Source: Reyranella sp. CPCC 100927 (lineage in GTDB: Bacteria; Pseudomonadota; Alphaproteobacteria; Reyranellales; Reyranellaceae). From it: a stretch of 64,000 nt of DNA. The position numbers and the translations under genes were made by a program. The stretch is from NCBI RefSeq assembly GCF_007859315.1, contig NZ_VOHA01000011.1:164940-228939 (forward strand), written 5' to 3'. Numbering within the stretch: the stretch's first letter is position 1; the number at the start of each line of letters is the position of its first letter. The notes beneath the pieces are model-generated. The model saw nothing but the letters and a program-made list of their open reading frames with translations, was not told the DNA's origin and ran no database searches. This document shows, piece after piece, positions 8,501 through 17,234 of this stretch.

Positions 8501-9952
8501 CTATTCGCTCGCTGTGACGCCCTGCGGCTTGCCGACGACGGCGGTCACCGTGGCATCCAGCTGCAAGACGCGCTGGGCGATGCGCTTGACGTCCGCCAGG
8601 GTCACGCGATCGATCAGTTCCTTGCGGCGCGTCATGTGGTCAGGCGCCAGGCCGTCGACCTGCATGGACAGCAGCAGGCCGGCAATCGACTTGGTGGAGT
8701 CCAGGGTCAGCGCCAGCGCACCGTTGAGATAAGTCTTGGCATCGGCCAACTCGGCCTCGGTGATGCCGTCCGTGGCCATCAGCGCCAGCTGTTCGCGGAT
8801 GATCTTGACCGACTCGGCGACACGTTCGTTGGCGGTGCCGACCGAGGCGATCAGCAGGCCGGCCTGCCGATAGGTCGACAGCCGGCTGTAGGCGCCGTAG
8901 GCCAATCCGCGCTTCTCCCGCACCTCGTTCATCAACCGGCCGGAGAAGCCGCCGCCACCCAGCACGTGGTTCATGATCGTGGCAGCGTACCAGTCGGGGT
9001 CGTCGCGCTTGAGGCTGGGCATCGCGATCAGGGCGACGCTCTGCGGCACCTCGCGCGCCACCACCAGGGTGCGGCCGCCAGGTCGGCTGGCCTGCGGCGT
9101 CCATTTCGGGACATCGGCCGGCCCCGTGGTGGCCGGCAGCGAACCAAAGGCGCGATCGACCAGCGCCACGATCTCGGCTTCGGTCACATCGCCCACCACG
9201 GCCAGCCGCAGGCGGTCGCGCGCGAACTGGCGCTTCACCTGCTGGCGCAGATCATCGACCGTGATGGCTTCGATGCCGGCGACGGTGCCGTCGGCCGGCC
9301 GGCCGTACGGGTGGCTGCCGAACACCGCCTTCAACAGGGTGCGGTTGGCGACCGAGCCCGGCGACTGCTCGGCCTGCTTCAGGCCGCTCACGAACTGTCG
9401 CTGCAGACGCTGGATCGAGTCGGCGTCCAGCCGCGGCTCGGTCAGGGCCAGCCGCAGCAGGTCGATCGATTGCTCGCGATACTCGCGCAGCATGCGCACG
9501 CTGCCACTGAAGCGATCAACCGAGACGCCGAAGCTGAGCCGAGCCGCAATATCTTCCTGGCGACCCTTGAAGGCGGCTGCATCGTACGGGCCGGCACCTT
9601 GATCCAGCAGCGAGGCGGCAAGCTGGGCCAGTCCTTCCTTACCGGCGGGATCCTGCGCCGAGCCGCCTTCGAACGAAAAGCTGATGGCGATGACGGGCGC
9701 CGTGCGATCCTCGACCAGCCACAGCTTGATGCCGGCCGGCGTGGTCAAGGTCTTGATGTCGATAGCGAACGCCGGCGACGTGACGAGGACGGCCATCATC
9801 GCAACAATGCCGCCCAGGATGAAGCGGCGCCTTTTCGGACCGCGGGCGTCCACGCCCGCACTCGCTCGCAGCAAAGCGAAGAGCGAACGACTGTCGGCGC
9901 TTCCGCGCCGATGCGCGCGTGGACGCGCGCGGTCCCAAAACAGAAGGCGCAT
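8501..9952 (-). CDS. M16 peptidase-family protein lacking the zinc motif
   Basis: A 483-residue M16 (pitrilysin/insulinase-like) protein. The HxxEH zinc motif that belongs near residue 110 is replaced by GLAQLAASLLDQG, so it should be the non-catalytic partner of the active M16 protein encoded just upstream, as in the two-subunit MPP-like bacterial pairs. The later R/Y-type substrate region (RGLAYGAYS) is present. The start ATG at 9952 overlaps the upstream stop (TGATG). The N-terminus is odd: about 45 polar, Arg-rich residues precede the hydrophobic export segment FILGGIVAMMAVLVTSPAFA, and most of them are encoded by a palindromic element at 9837-9935. Without that element a normal signal peptide (KRRRF + hydrophobic core) would remain. 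Confidence 0.88.
   Translation of the reverse strand: MRLLFWDRARPRAHRRGSADSRSLFALLRASAGVDARGPKRRRFILGGIVAMMAVLVTSPAFAIDIKTLTTPAGIKLWLVEDRTAPVIAISFSFEGGSAQDPAGKEGLAQLAASLLDQGAGPYDAAAFKGRQEDIAARLSFGVSVDRFSGSVRMLREYREQSIDLLRLALTEPRLDADSIQRLQRQFVSGLKQAEQSPGSVANRTLLKAVFGSHPYGRPADGTVAGIEAITVDDLRQQVKRQFARDRLRLAVVGDVTEAEIVALVDRAFGSLPATTGPADVPKWTPQASRPGGRTLVVAREVPQSVALIAMPSLKRDDPDWYAATIMNHVLGGGGFSGRLMNEVREKRGLAYGAYSRLSTYRQAGLLIASVGTANERVAESVKIIREQLALMATDGITEAELADAKTYLNGALALTLDSTKSIAGLLLSMQVDGLAPDHMTRRKELIDRVTLADVKRIAQRVLQLDATVTAVVGKPQGVTASE
9837..9935. repeat. GGACCGCG-type palindromic element lying inside the M16 reading frame
   Basis: Arms of 23 nt at 9837-9859 and 9913-9935 are reverse complements with three mismatches, enclosing a 53-nt centre with a smaller GGCGC-TTCC-GCGCC stem. 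On the minus strand the whole element is open and in frame with the downstream M16 coding sequence, and it encodes the unusual stretch between MRLLFWD and KRRRF. It therefore resembles an in-frame insertion of a dispersed palindrome, comparable in kind to the Rickettsia palindromic elements. No second copy with the same arms was noticed in the window. Confidence 0.7.
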
Positions 9953-11328
9953 CAGCCGTTCTCCGGCAGCAGCAGCGACGTGACGCTGCGGGACTCGTCG
10001 AGCACGGCACGCGCCGCTTCCACGATCTGGCCCGACGTGACGGCAACGATGCGGGTCGGCCATTCATCGACGTCGGCCATGGTGCCGCCCGTCGTCAAGG
10101 TCGAGCCGTACATCTGCGGACCGCTCGTCAGCGAATCGCGAGCATAGATGGCGGCTGCCAGCAACCGGCGCTTGGCCCGGTCGATCTCGTCGTCGGTCAG
10201 ACCATCACGCAGCAACCGGACAACCTGCTGCTGCGCCGCCGCCGCGGCATCAGCCACGGTCTTCTGCGGTGCCGGTGTCACGCCGATGCCGAAGCTCGTC
10301 AATCCCAGCGTCTGCGCCGAATAACCAGCGCTGGCATCTATGGCGACCTTGCTGTCCAGCACCAGGGTGCGATAGAGGCGGCCGGTCTGGCCGCCTCCCA
10401 GCGCCTGCGCCAGGACCTGCAATGCGTAGGCGTGGCGCGTCTCGCCCAGGCGGTAGCTCGGCGCCACATAGTCGCGCGACCATTCTGCCTGTGCGACCCG
10501 CCGATCGCGTCGCTCGACGGTACGCGGCAGGCCGGTGCCGATGGCAGTGCTGCGCGTGCGCGGCGGTACCTGCTTGCGTGGGACGGCTGCGTAGTACTTG
10601 TCAGCCAGCGCCCGCACGGCATCGCCCGTGGTATCGCCCGCGATCAGCAGGACGGCGTTGTTGGGCGCATAGTGGTGATCGTAGAACGACTGAGCATCGG
10701 CAACGCCCAGGCCGCGGATTTCCTGGGCAAAGCCGATCACCGGGATGCCATACCCCTGCCGCCCGTAGAGCGCCTCGCGGGTCACCTCGTCGAGTAACGC
10801 TGCGGGCTGGTTGTCGGTGCGCGTCCTGCGTTCCTCCAGCACCACATCGCGCTCGGGCAGCAATTCCTGCTCGGCCACGATCAGATTGGCCATGCGGTCG
10901 GCTTCCATCCGCATGACCAGTTCAAGCTGATCGGCAGCGATGGTCTGGTGATAGGCGGTGTAGTCGTAGCTGGTGAAGGCGTTGTCGTTGCCGCCCACCC
11001 GCGCGACGATCTTCGAGAATTCGCCGGCCGGCACCGTGGGCGTGCCCTTGAACATCAGATGTTCAAGGAAATGCGCAATGCCCGACTTGCCCGCCGGCTC
11101 GTCGGCGGAACCAACCTTGTACCAGATCATCTGGTTGACGATCGGCGCACGCGCCGAGGGCAACACGATGACCTGCAGCCCGTTGGCGAGTTCGAAGGTG
11201 GTGGTCGACGGGACCGGCGGCAAGGCCGGCATCGAGACCTTGGTCTGGGCCCGGGCCGACAGCGGTGCCATCAGGCCGAACAACGAGGCCACCGATCCGG
11301 CGGCCAGCACATCACGCCGTGTGAGCAT
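9952..11328 (-). CDS. M16 zinc metallopeptidase, catalytic member of pair
   Basis: A 458-residue M16 peptidase with an intact zinc site: HFLEH (His86, Glu89, His90) and the downstream Glu in VVLEERR around residue 165. The N-terminus MLTRRDVLAAG followed by a hydrophobic core and SARAQ looks like a Tat signal, so it probably works in the periplasm. ATG 11328 is chosen since it puts the twin Arg at residues 4-5. The next gene encodes an M16 homologue without zinc ligands and begins within this stop codon, so the two products are probably made in equal amounts as a heterodimer. The pair continues the ileS-lspA-DUF3035 run, a common alphaproteobacterial arrangement. Confidence 0.92.
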   Translation of the reverse strand: MLTRRDVLAAGSVASLFGLMAPLSARAQTKVSMPALPPVPSTTTFELANGLQVIVLPSARAPIVNQMIWYKVGSADEPAGKSGIAHFLEHLMFKGTPTVPAGEFSKIVARVGGNDNAFTSYDYTAYHQTIAADQLELVMRMEADRMANLIVAEQELLPERDVVLEERRTRTDNQPAALLDEVTREALYGRQGYGIPVIGFAQEIRGLGVADAQSFYDHHYAPNNAVLLIAGDTTGDAVRALADKYYAAVPRKQVPPRTRSTAIGTGLPRTVERRDRRVAQAEWSRDYVAPSYRLGETRHAYALQVLAQALGGGQTGRLYRTLVLDSKVAIDASAGYSAQTLGLTSFGIGVTPAPQKTVADAAAAAQQQVVRLLRDGLTDDEIDRAKRRLLAAAIYARDSLTSGPQMYGSTLTTGGTMADVDEWPTRIVAVTSGQIVEAARAVLDESRSVTSLLLPENG

Positions 11329-11437
11329 AGCGTCCACTGTACCCGAGCCGGGTCCTGATCATCATCACGATGCCGTTGGGATTACTGAGGGCGTGGGCGT
11401 CCCCGTGCGCCACGGCGCGAGGACGCTTACGACCGAC

Positions 11438-12022
11438 CTAGAAGATTCCTTCCAGCATGCCCCGCCGGCGGCGCTCGATGGTGGGCGTGCCACCCTTGTT
11501 GGGATCGGTGCCGGAAGCCTGCGACTCGCGCAGCCGCTGCTGCTCCTTGGCGGGGTCGAGCACGACGCCGGGTGCCGGCGTGTCCTGCCAGAAGATCAGG
11601 CTGTCGATCACGGAGCGGTTGCTGTCGGCGATCACGCGGCTTTCGCGGTTCACCTTGGACCGGATGTCCGGGTCGACCGAAGGACCGCTCTGGCCGGTCC
11701 TGGCGAGCAACGCGCTTTCGCCGGCGCTGGGCCCACCGGCCGGCGCACGGCCTCTGGCGCCCGCCGGCGCGGTGCCGCCACCAGTGCCCGTCACGATGCT
11801 GCGCGCCTCGTCCGCCGGCGTCTGCTCCTGCGGCCGCGGTGCGCCGGGTTGCGGTGGCCGCAGGTCGGCGTTGGGCGGCATGGCCAGCGGCGCGTGCGCC
11901 ACGATGCGGAACTCGTCAGGCGACACCTTCTTGGCACCACCCAGATTCTGGAAGGCGGAGCACGCGCCGAGCGCCGACACTGCGCCGATCAATGCGAGAC
12001 CCCGTACGACCTTGGCTTTCAT
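11438..12022 (-). CDS. DUF3035 lipoprotein, BamF-like
   Basis: A 194-residue protein with a lipoprotein signal: a hydrophobic leader and the lipobox LGAC (Cys near residue 21). The mature start, with KVSPDEFRIVAHAPLAMPP, is the conserved patch of DUF3035 (PF11233), described in alphaproteobacteria as the BAM-complex lipoprotein BamF. A Pro/Ala/Gly-rich linker follows. It would be anchored in the outer membrane facing the periplasm and help beta-barrel assembly. It lies 12 bp after lspA, whose product processes such lipoproteins. Family placement is firm, the BAM role is by homology only. Confidence 0.85.
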   Translation of the reverse strand: MKAKVVRGLALIGAVSALGACSAFQNLGGAKKVSPDEFRIVAHAPLAMPPNADLRPPQPGAPRPQEQTPADEARSIVTGTGGGTAPAGARGRAPAGGPSAGESALLARTGQSGPSVDPDIRSKVNRESRVIADSNRSVIDSLIFWQDTPAPGVVLDPAKEQQRLRESQASGTDPNKGGTPTIERRRRGMLEGIF

Positions 12023-12034
12023 GTTTGTTCCTCG

Positions 12035-12532
12035 TCAGCCGTCCCTGCGCCGGCTTTCCTGCGGCCGAAATACCGATTCCACCAACAATGCGGCAACACC
12101 CAGCACGATGGCGGCATCGGCCACGTTGAAGGCCGGCCAATGCCAGCCGCTGACGTGGAAATCGGCAAAATCGAACACCGCGCCCCAGAGGGCGCGGTCG
12201 ATAACATTGCCGACGGCGCCGCCGATGACAAGACCGATGGCCATGGCGGTCCACCGCAACGTAATGCGCCGTAGCCATAGAAAAAGCGCAATGCTGATAG
12301 CGACTGCCACGGCCGACAGCATCCAGGGCGGCAGCACGCCGATACCGTCGCCGCCGAGCATGCCGAAGCTGACGCCGCGGTTCCACACCGTCACCAAGTC
12401 AAAAAAGCCGGGGATCACCTCGATAGCACCGCCGCGCTCGGTCAGCAGCGCTTTCAGAAGGTGCTTGGAAACCTGATCGACAATCGCAACCGCAACCGCC
12501 AGCCCCATGCCGAGACGAACCAGGGGGGTCAT
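12035..12532 (-). CDS. lspA: Lipoprotein signal peptidase LspA
   Basis: A 165-residue inner-membrane aspartyl protease that cuts the signal peptide of prolipoproteins after lipid attachment. The two catalytic Asp regions are visible: GNVIDR (about residue 112) and FNVADAAI (about residue 139), set among four hydrophobic segments. VDQVSK at the N-terminus is also conserved. ATG 12532 gives the family length; longer readings add a Pro/Arg-rich leader encoded by a repeat region. The gene follows ileS, a widely conserved order, but a 121-bp spacer filled with hairpins separates them here. Confidence 0.95.
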   Translation of the reverse strand: MTPLVRLGMGLAVAVAIVDQVSKHLLKALLTERGGAIEVIPGFFDLVTVWNRGVSFGMLGGDGIGVLPPWMLSAVAVAISIALFLWLRRITLRWTAMAIGLVIGGAVGNVIDRALWGAVFDFADFHVSGWHWPAFNVADAAIVLGVAALLVESVFRPQESRRRDG

Positions 12533-12653
12533 GCTCCTCTCCCCCGTGCAGTGGGGAGGCGCCCCTCCGGCTCGGGTGCTTCGACGCAAAGTGTTGAAGT
12601 ACCGAAACGGCCACCTCCCCCCGCATGGCTGGGGGAGGGATTCTTGCCCGTCA
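12533..12653. repeat. Hairpin-rich repeat spacer (CTCCCC...GGGGAG family) between ileS and lspA
   Basis: The spacer contains two hairpins built from C-rich and G-rich arms: CTCCCC at 12539-12544 with GGGGAG at 12553-12558, and CCTCCCCC at 12614-12621 with GGGGGAGG at 12631-12638. Similar paired hairpins occur at 30852-30995, 55751-55873 and 63812-63984, so this is one copy of a dispersed repeat family. It lies inside a co-directional operon, so it may attenuate or stabilise the transcript rather than end it. Confidence 0.6.
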
Positions 12654-15527
12654 TCACGCCGCCACCTTGGGCAGCGCCTCGACGGCGTCCTCGCAGCGGT
12701 GGCAGAGTTCGGGGTGCTGTGTGGACGTGCCGACCTCGGGCAGGACCTGCCAGCAGCGCGCGCACTTGCTGCCGCCGGCAATGTCGGACACGACGCCCAC
12801 GCCCGATACGTCAGGCAGCGTGAAGGCACCGGCCGGCGCCTCCCCCGCCTTCAGGGTGACGTCCGACGTGATGGAGATCTCGGCGAGATCCAGGCCAGCC
12901 AGCGCCGCGATGTAGTCCTCGGTGGCGAACACCGTGGGCGCCGCCTGTAGCGAGGAGCCGATGCGCTTCTCGGCGCGCTCGATCTCAAGCGCACCGGTCA
13001 CCACCCGGCGCAGGGCGCGGATCTTGCGCCACTTCTCGCCCAGCGCCTCGTCGCGCCATGCCGCCGGGATCTCGGGATAGGTGCGCAGATGCACGCTTTC
13101 CGGCCCACCGTCGGTGCCGGCACCGGGCCGCGCCAGCCACGCCTCCTCGGCGGTGAAGCAGGCGAGCGGCGCCAGCCAGGCCGTGATGAACGAGAACAGT
13201 TCGGCCATCACCGTGCGCGCGGCGCGCCGTCGCGGCGCATCGGGCCGGTCGCAATAGATCGCATCCTTGCGGATGTCGAAATAGAAGGCGCTGAGGTCGA
13301 CGGCGCAGAAATTGTGCAGGGTCGTCGAGATCGTGTGGAAGTCGAAGTCGTCGACCGCGCGCCGCAGCTCGCCGTCGAGCTCGGCCAGGCGATGCAGCAC
13401 CCAGCGCTCGAGCTCGGGCATCTCCGCCACCGGCACGCGCTCGGCCGCCGTGAAGCCCGCCAGGCTGCCCAGCAGGTAGCGCAGCGTGTTGCGCAGGCGT
13501 CGGTAGGCGTCGGCGTGATGCTTCAGGATATCGGGACCGATGCGCTGGTCCTCGACATAGTCGGAGCCCACCACCCACAGCCGCAGGATGTCGGCGCCAT
13601 ACTGGTCGCACACGTCCTGCGGCGCGATCACGTTGCCCAGCGACTTGGACATCTTGCGGCCCTGCTCGTCGAGCGTGAAGCCGTGCGTCAGCACCGCGTC
13701 ATAGGGTGCCCGGCCGCGCGTGCCGCAGCTTTCCAGCAGCGAGGAGTGGAACCAGCCGCGATGCTGATCCGAGCCCTCGAGATAGAGCGACGCCGGCCAT
13801 TTCAGCTCGGGCCGGCCCTCGAGCGTGAAGCTGTGGGTGGAGCCCGAGTCGAACCAGACGTCGAGAATATCTGTCACCGCCTCGTAGCGCGCGTGATCGT
13901 AGTCGCTGCCCAGGAAGCGGTGCGGATCCACGAACCAGGCGTCGGCACCCTCCTCACGGAACGCCGCCACGATGCGCTCCATCACCTTGGGATCGCGCAA
14001 CGGCTCGCCGGTCTCCTTGTCGAGGAACACCGTGATCGGCACACCCCAGGCGCGCTGGCGCGAGACGCACCAGTCGGGTCGCAGCTCGATCATCGAACGC
14101 AGGCGGACCTGGCCGGCCGGCGGCACGAAGCGGGTGGCTTCAATGGCACGCAGCGCCACCTCGCGCAGCGAGCCGTCGATGCCTTCGATCGGCCGATCCA
14201 TGGCGATGAACCACTGCGGGGTGCAGCGGAAGATCACCGGTGCCTTCGACCGCCAGGAATGCGGATAGGAATGCACCAGCGAGCCCTTGGCCAGCAGGGT
14301 GCCCGACTCGGCCAGCTTGGTGATGACGGCGCCGTTGGCGTCGCCCGGCCGGCCATCCGGCGTGTAAACGCGCTTGCCGGCGAACAACGCCACCCGCGGG
14401 AAGTACGTGCCCTCGCCCGTGACGTAGTCCTCGGCCGGGATGCCGTTCTTGCGGCCGAGTTCGAAGTCGTCGGCGCCATGGCTGGGCGCGATGTGCACCA
14501 CGCCGGTGCCGGCGTCGGTGGTGACGAAATCGCCGGTGAAGACCGGCGTATCGCGGTCGTAGAATGGATCGAGCCTGGCGAACGGATGGGCGCACACGGT
14601 GCCGACCAGATCGTCACCCTTGAACGTTGCCTGGCGCGACATGCGCTCGACGCGCAGCACCGCCTTGATGTCGTCGAACAGCGCCGGCGTGAAGAGCAGC
14701 TTCTCACCGACCTTGGCCAGCGAACCGTCGGCCACGGCATCGACCACGTAGACGGCGTATTCAACGTCGCCGGCCACCGCCAGCGCACGGTTGGCAGGGA
14801 TGGTCCACGGCGTCGTCGTCCAGATCACGATCGATACGCCGTCCAGTGCCGCCTGCGGCGAGCGGACCACCGGGAAGCGCACATGCACCGTCGTCGACTT
14901 GTGGTCGTGGTACTCTACCTCGGCCTCGGCCAGCGCCGTCTTCTCGACCACCGACCACATCACCGGCTTGGCGCCCTTGAACAGGCCGCCGTTCATCAGG
15001 AACTTGCCCAGCTCGGCAGCGATCGCAGCCTCGGCCGCGAAGCTCATGGTGCTGTAGGGATTTTCCCAGTCGCCGATCACGCCCAGGCGCTTGAACTCCT
15101 GGCGCTGGACGTTGACCCAGTGCTCGGCGAAGGCGCGGCACTGGCGGCGGAACTCGACCACCGGCACCTGGTCCTTATCCTTGTTCTTGGCGCGGTACTC
15201 CTCCTCGATCTTCCATTCGATCGGCAGGCCATGGCAGTCCCAGCCCGGCACGTAGTGCGAGTCCTTGCCCAGCATCTGCTGGCTACGGGTGACGACGTCC
15301 TTGAGGATCTTGTTCAGTGCCGTACCGATGTGGATGTTGCCGTTGGCGTAGGGCGGCCCATCGTGAAGGATGAACTTCTCGCGGCCCTTGGACTCGGCGC
15401 GCAGGCGCTCGAACAGCCCGAGGCGCGCCCAGAAGGCCAGCAGCTCGGGCTCCTTCTTGGGCAAGCCGCCGCGCATGGGAAAATCGGTGGCGGGGAGGAA
15501 AACGGTCGATCGGTAGTCGGCGGTCAC
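12654..15527 (-). CDS. ileS: Isoleucyl-tRNA synthetase
   Basis: A 957-residue class I aminoacyl-tRNA synthetase charging tRNA-Ile in the cytosol. Diagnostic parts are in order: HIGH-type motif in GNIHIGTALNKILKD (about residue 66), the editing-domain motif TTTPWTIPAN, WDCHGLPIEWK, the KMSKS motif GRKMSKSLGN (about residue 630), and a C-terminal zinc site CARCWQV...CHRC. Length and domain order match the bacterial enzyme. It heads the run ileS-lspA-DUF3035-M16-M16. A spacer of 215 bp precedes it, with a GC-rich stem-loop at 15603-15626. Confidence 0.97.
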   Translation of the reverse strand: MTADYRSTVFLPATDFPMRGGLPKKEPELLAFWARLGLFERLRAESKGREKFILHDGPPYANGNIHIGTALNKILKDVVTRSQQMLGKDSHYVPGWDCHGLPIEWKIEEEYRAKNKDKDQVPVVEFRRQCRAFAEHWVNVQRQEFKRLGVIGDWENPYSTMSFAAEAAIAAELGKFLMNGGLFKGAKPVMWSVVEKTALAEAEVEYHDHKSTTVHVRFPVVRSPQAALDGVSIVIWTTTPWTIPANRALAVAGDVEYAVYVVDAVADGSLAKVGEKLLFTPALFDDIKAVLRVERMSRQATFKGDDLVGTVCAHPFARLDPFYDRDTPVFTGDFVTTDAGTGVVHIAPSHGADDFELGRKNGIPAEDYVTGEGTYFPRVALFAGKRVYTPDGRPGDANGAVITKLAESGTLLAKGSLVHSYPHSWRSKAPVIFRCTPQWFIAMDRPIEGIDGSLREVALRAIEATRFVPPAGQVRLRSMIELRPDWCVSRQRAWGVPITVFLDKETGEPLRDPKVMERIVAAFREEGADAWFVDPHRFLGSDYDHARYEAVTDILDVWFDSGSTHSFTLEGRPELKWPASLYLEGSDQHRGWFHSSLLESCGTRGRAPYDAVLTHGFTLDEQGRKMSKSLGNVIAPQDVCDQYGADILRLWVVGSDYVEDQRIGPDILKHHADAYRRLRNTLRYLLGSLAGFTAAERVPVAEMPELERWVLHRLAELDGELRRAVDDFDFHTISTTLHNFCAVDLSAFYFDIRKDAIYCDRPDAPRRRAARTVMAELFSFITAWLAPLACFTAEEAWLARPGAGTDGGPESVHLRTYPEIPAAWRDEALGEKWRKIRALRRVVTGALEIERAEKRIGSSLQAAPTVFATEDYIAALAGLDLAEISITSDVTLKAGEAPAGAFTLPDVSGVGVVSDIAGGSKCARCWQVLPEVGTSTQHPELCHRCEDAVEALPKVAA

Positions 15528-15602
15528 GGCGAGAACTCGTCGTTGGTGGCCGGCGCACAGCGCCGGGGCGGCGTCGAAAAAGTGAGACGAATCAGAGGAT
15601 TA

Positions 15603-15626
15603 CCCGGCCGCGATCAGCGGGCCGGG
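15603..15626 (-). other. GC-rich stem-loop in the ileS leader
   Basis: CCCGGCC at 15603-15609 and GGCCGGG at 15620-15626 form a perfect 7-bp stem with a 10-nt loop, in the 215-bp spacer between the Ivy-like gene and ileS (both minus strand). No T-run follows, so a classical terminator is not supported. It could be a leader structure of ileS or simply a GC-rich palindrome. Confidence 0.35.
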
Positions 15627-15742
15627 CGGCTAATTCGCCCGTCACGGGCGGGCTGCAAGCATATGACGCGCCGCAACAACATCGGCGCAAGATACGAACC
15701 GCGCCGCCGGGGGTCAAGGCAGGGCGGGATTGCCTGCCGCGC

Positions 15743-16150
15743 CTACCTCAGGGCGCCGTCCAGCACCAGCTTCTGCCCGTCGCTGGGAGCGCCCAGATAG
15801 GTCTCCGGCATGCCGGTGCGGTAGACCAATGCCCACGCCCGATCGCCGGCCGGGGTGAACAGGAACGCGCTGCCGGACTCCGTGCAATCCATGCGCGGCT
15901 CGCATGCCGTGACGAGCCGATAGGGCTGCCCATCGACGGTGACCTGCCGTGACGGAAACGCCAGATAATTGCCCTTTTCCTTCAGGACTTCGACCAGGTA
16001 GCCGTCGCGCTCGCCCAGGGGCCGCAGCAGGGCCGCCAGCGATGTGCGGTAGGCCGGCTGTTTGATCAGCTCGTAGAGATAGGGCTCCGCGGCCCGGGCG
16101 GATCCCATGAACAGCGATAGTCCCATCGCCACAACGATCAGTCGGCGCAT
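15743..16150 (-). CDS. Ivy-like inhibitor of vertebrate lysozyme
   Basis: A 135-residue exported protein: signal peptide of about 20 residues ending SARA. The mature protein has the Ivy-family pattern (PF08816) with the motif CEPRMDCTES, where Ivy proteins have CKPHDCG, the Cys-bounded loop that plugs the lysozyme active site. The Cys pair is kept but His and Gly of the loop are not, so activity against C-type lysozyme is uncertain. It should be periplasmic. Co-directional with the two membrane EEP-family genes upstream (20 bp gap to the nearer one) and with ileS downstream. Confidence 0.75.
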   Translation of the reverse strand: MRRLIVVAMGLSLFMGSARAAEPYLYELIKQPAYRTSLAALLRPLGERDGYLVEVLKEKGNYLAFPSRQVTVDGQPYRLVTACEPRMDCTESGSAFLFTPAGDRAWALVYRTGMPETYLGAPSDGQKLVLDGALR

Positions 16151-16170
16151 CCAGTCCCCGGTGATGGCTC

Positions 16171-17145
16171 CTACAGCGCCGTCGGCGCGGCACAGCGGAT
16201 GGTGGCGACCACCGGCCGGTGGTCGGAGCCGATATCCGGCCCGACACCATAATCGGCAACGCCACAGCCCTTGCCCAGCATGATGTGGTCGATCTTGATG
16301 CCGAGCCAGTGCGGCAGGAAGGTCGGCCAGGTGGTCGCCGCGAGATCGGCGTAGCGCAGCGGCGAGGTACGCACCAGCCGCCGCATCGGTGCGCTCCACG
16401 GCGTGGCATTGAAATCGCCCACCGCCACCACCGGCCCCGGCGCACTGGCTGCCAGCTGGGCGATGATGTCGAGTTCGGCGTTGCGGCTCTCGACATAAAG
16501 CGGGTGGATCGGCGATGCGGGATGGGCGCCGATCACCGTAAACGGCTGGCCCGCGACGTCGAAACGCGCGACCAGGATACCCTGTCCGCGCCGCGGTCCG
16601 GCAGCGACGGCAAAGGACGTCCACGGCCGACGCGCGATCATGGTGACGAACGCCGTCCGGCGGGTGGCCTGATGCGGGTAGAGATCGGCGAGCCGGTCGA
16701 AGGTGTCGGCCCAGGTCCTGTCGATCTCGGTGAGAACCACGATATCGGGCTGTTCCTGCCGCAACCACTGCTCGACGCGGTGATGCTCGCGATTGAAGAA
16801 ATAGACGTTCACCGCGGCGATCTTCAGCGGCACGGGAACGTATTCCTCGGCCACGGCGGCGCGGTAGCGGGTTTCGCCCAGCATCGCGTCGATGTTGCCG
16901 AAGGCCGCGGCCACCAACATCACCAGCAGCCCCCTGCGGCGCCAACCGGCGGTCAATACCAGCGCTAGCGGGACACCCAGCACGGCTGCGGCGCCGAGGT
17001 GCGGACGGAAGTGCGCTGCGTAGTCGAGCCAGGCACTCGCCTCGCCGAAAAAACCGGCGACCGTGGCCAGCGCGATGGCGGCCACAGCCAACAGCAGCAG
17101 GACCCTCAGGCTGGCTCTCACAGCATCAATCAGTACAGCGCGCAT
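16171..17145 (-). CDS. Membrane-anchored endonuclease/exonuclease/phosphatase family protein, copy 1
   Basis: A 324-residue protein with about three hydrophobic segments in the first 95 residues, followed by an EEP (DNase I-like) domain. Catalytic motifs are VVLTEID (Glu), GDFNATPWS (Asp, Asn) and the C-terminal GSDHRPV (Asp-His). ATG 17145 is preferred; a start 10 codons earlier gives no better match. The substrate could be a nucleic acid or a phosphoester such as a lipid or inositol phosphate; the active site would face outside the membrane. It is a tandem paralogue of the next gene upstream, with an almost identical C-terminal 60 residues. Confidence 0.85.
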   Translation of the reverse strand: MRAVLIDAVRASLRVLLLLAVAAIALATVAGFFGEASAWLDYAAHFRPHLGAAAVLGVPLALVLTAGWRRRGLLVMLVAAAFGNIDAMLGETRYRAAVAEEYVPVPLKIAAVNVYFFNREHHRVEQWLRQEQPDIVVLTEIDRTWADTFDRLADLYPHQATRRTAFVTMIARRPWTSFAVAAGPRRGQGILVARFDVAGQPFTVIGAHPASPIHPLYVESRNAELDIIAQLAASAPGPVVAVGDFNATPWSAPMRRLVRTSPLRYADLAATTWPTFLPHWLGIKIDHIMLGKGCGVADYGVGPDIGSDHRPVVATIRCAAPTAL

Positions 17146-17234
17146 GCACACCGTCTGTAGCATCGCGATGTGCACGACTCGTGCAAATCATCTGCCGTAC
17201 CAATGCACCCTGCGCGGCTTTGCGTCGCGCGCCG

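Noticed and set aside
12035..12829. Longer lspA reading starting at 12829
   Set aside because: The extra 99 residues run through the C-rich repeat spacer and the antisense-like end of ileS; LspA length and the hydrophobic start fit ATG 12532.
13089..15800. 903-codon plus-strand open frame opposite ileS
   Set aside because: It is the antisense shadow of ileS in high-GC DNA, rich in Arg/His/Gln, with no motifs; ileS is unambiguous.
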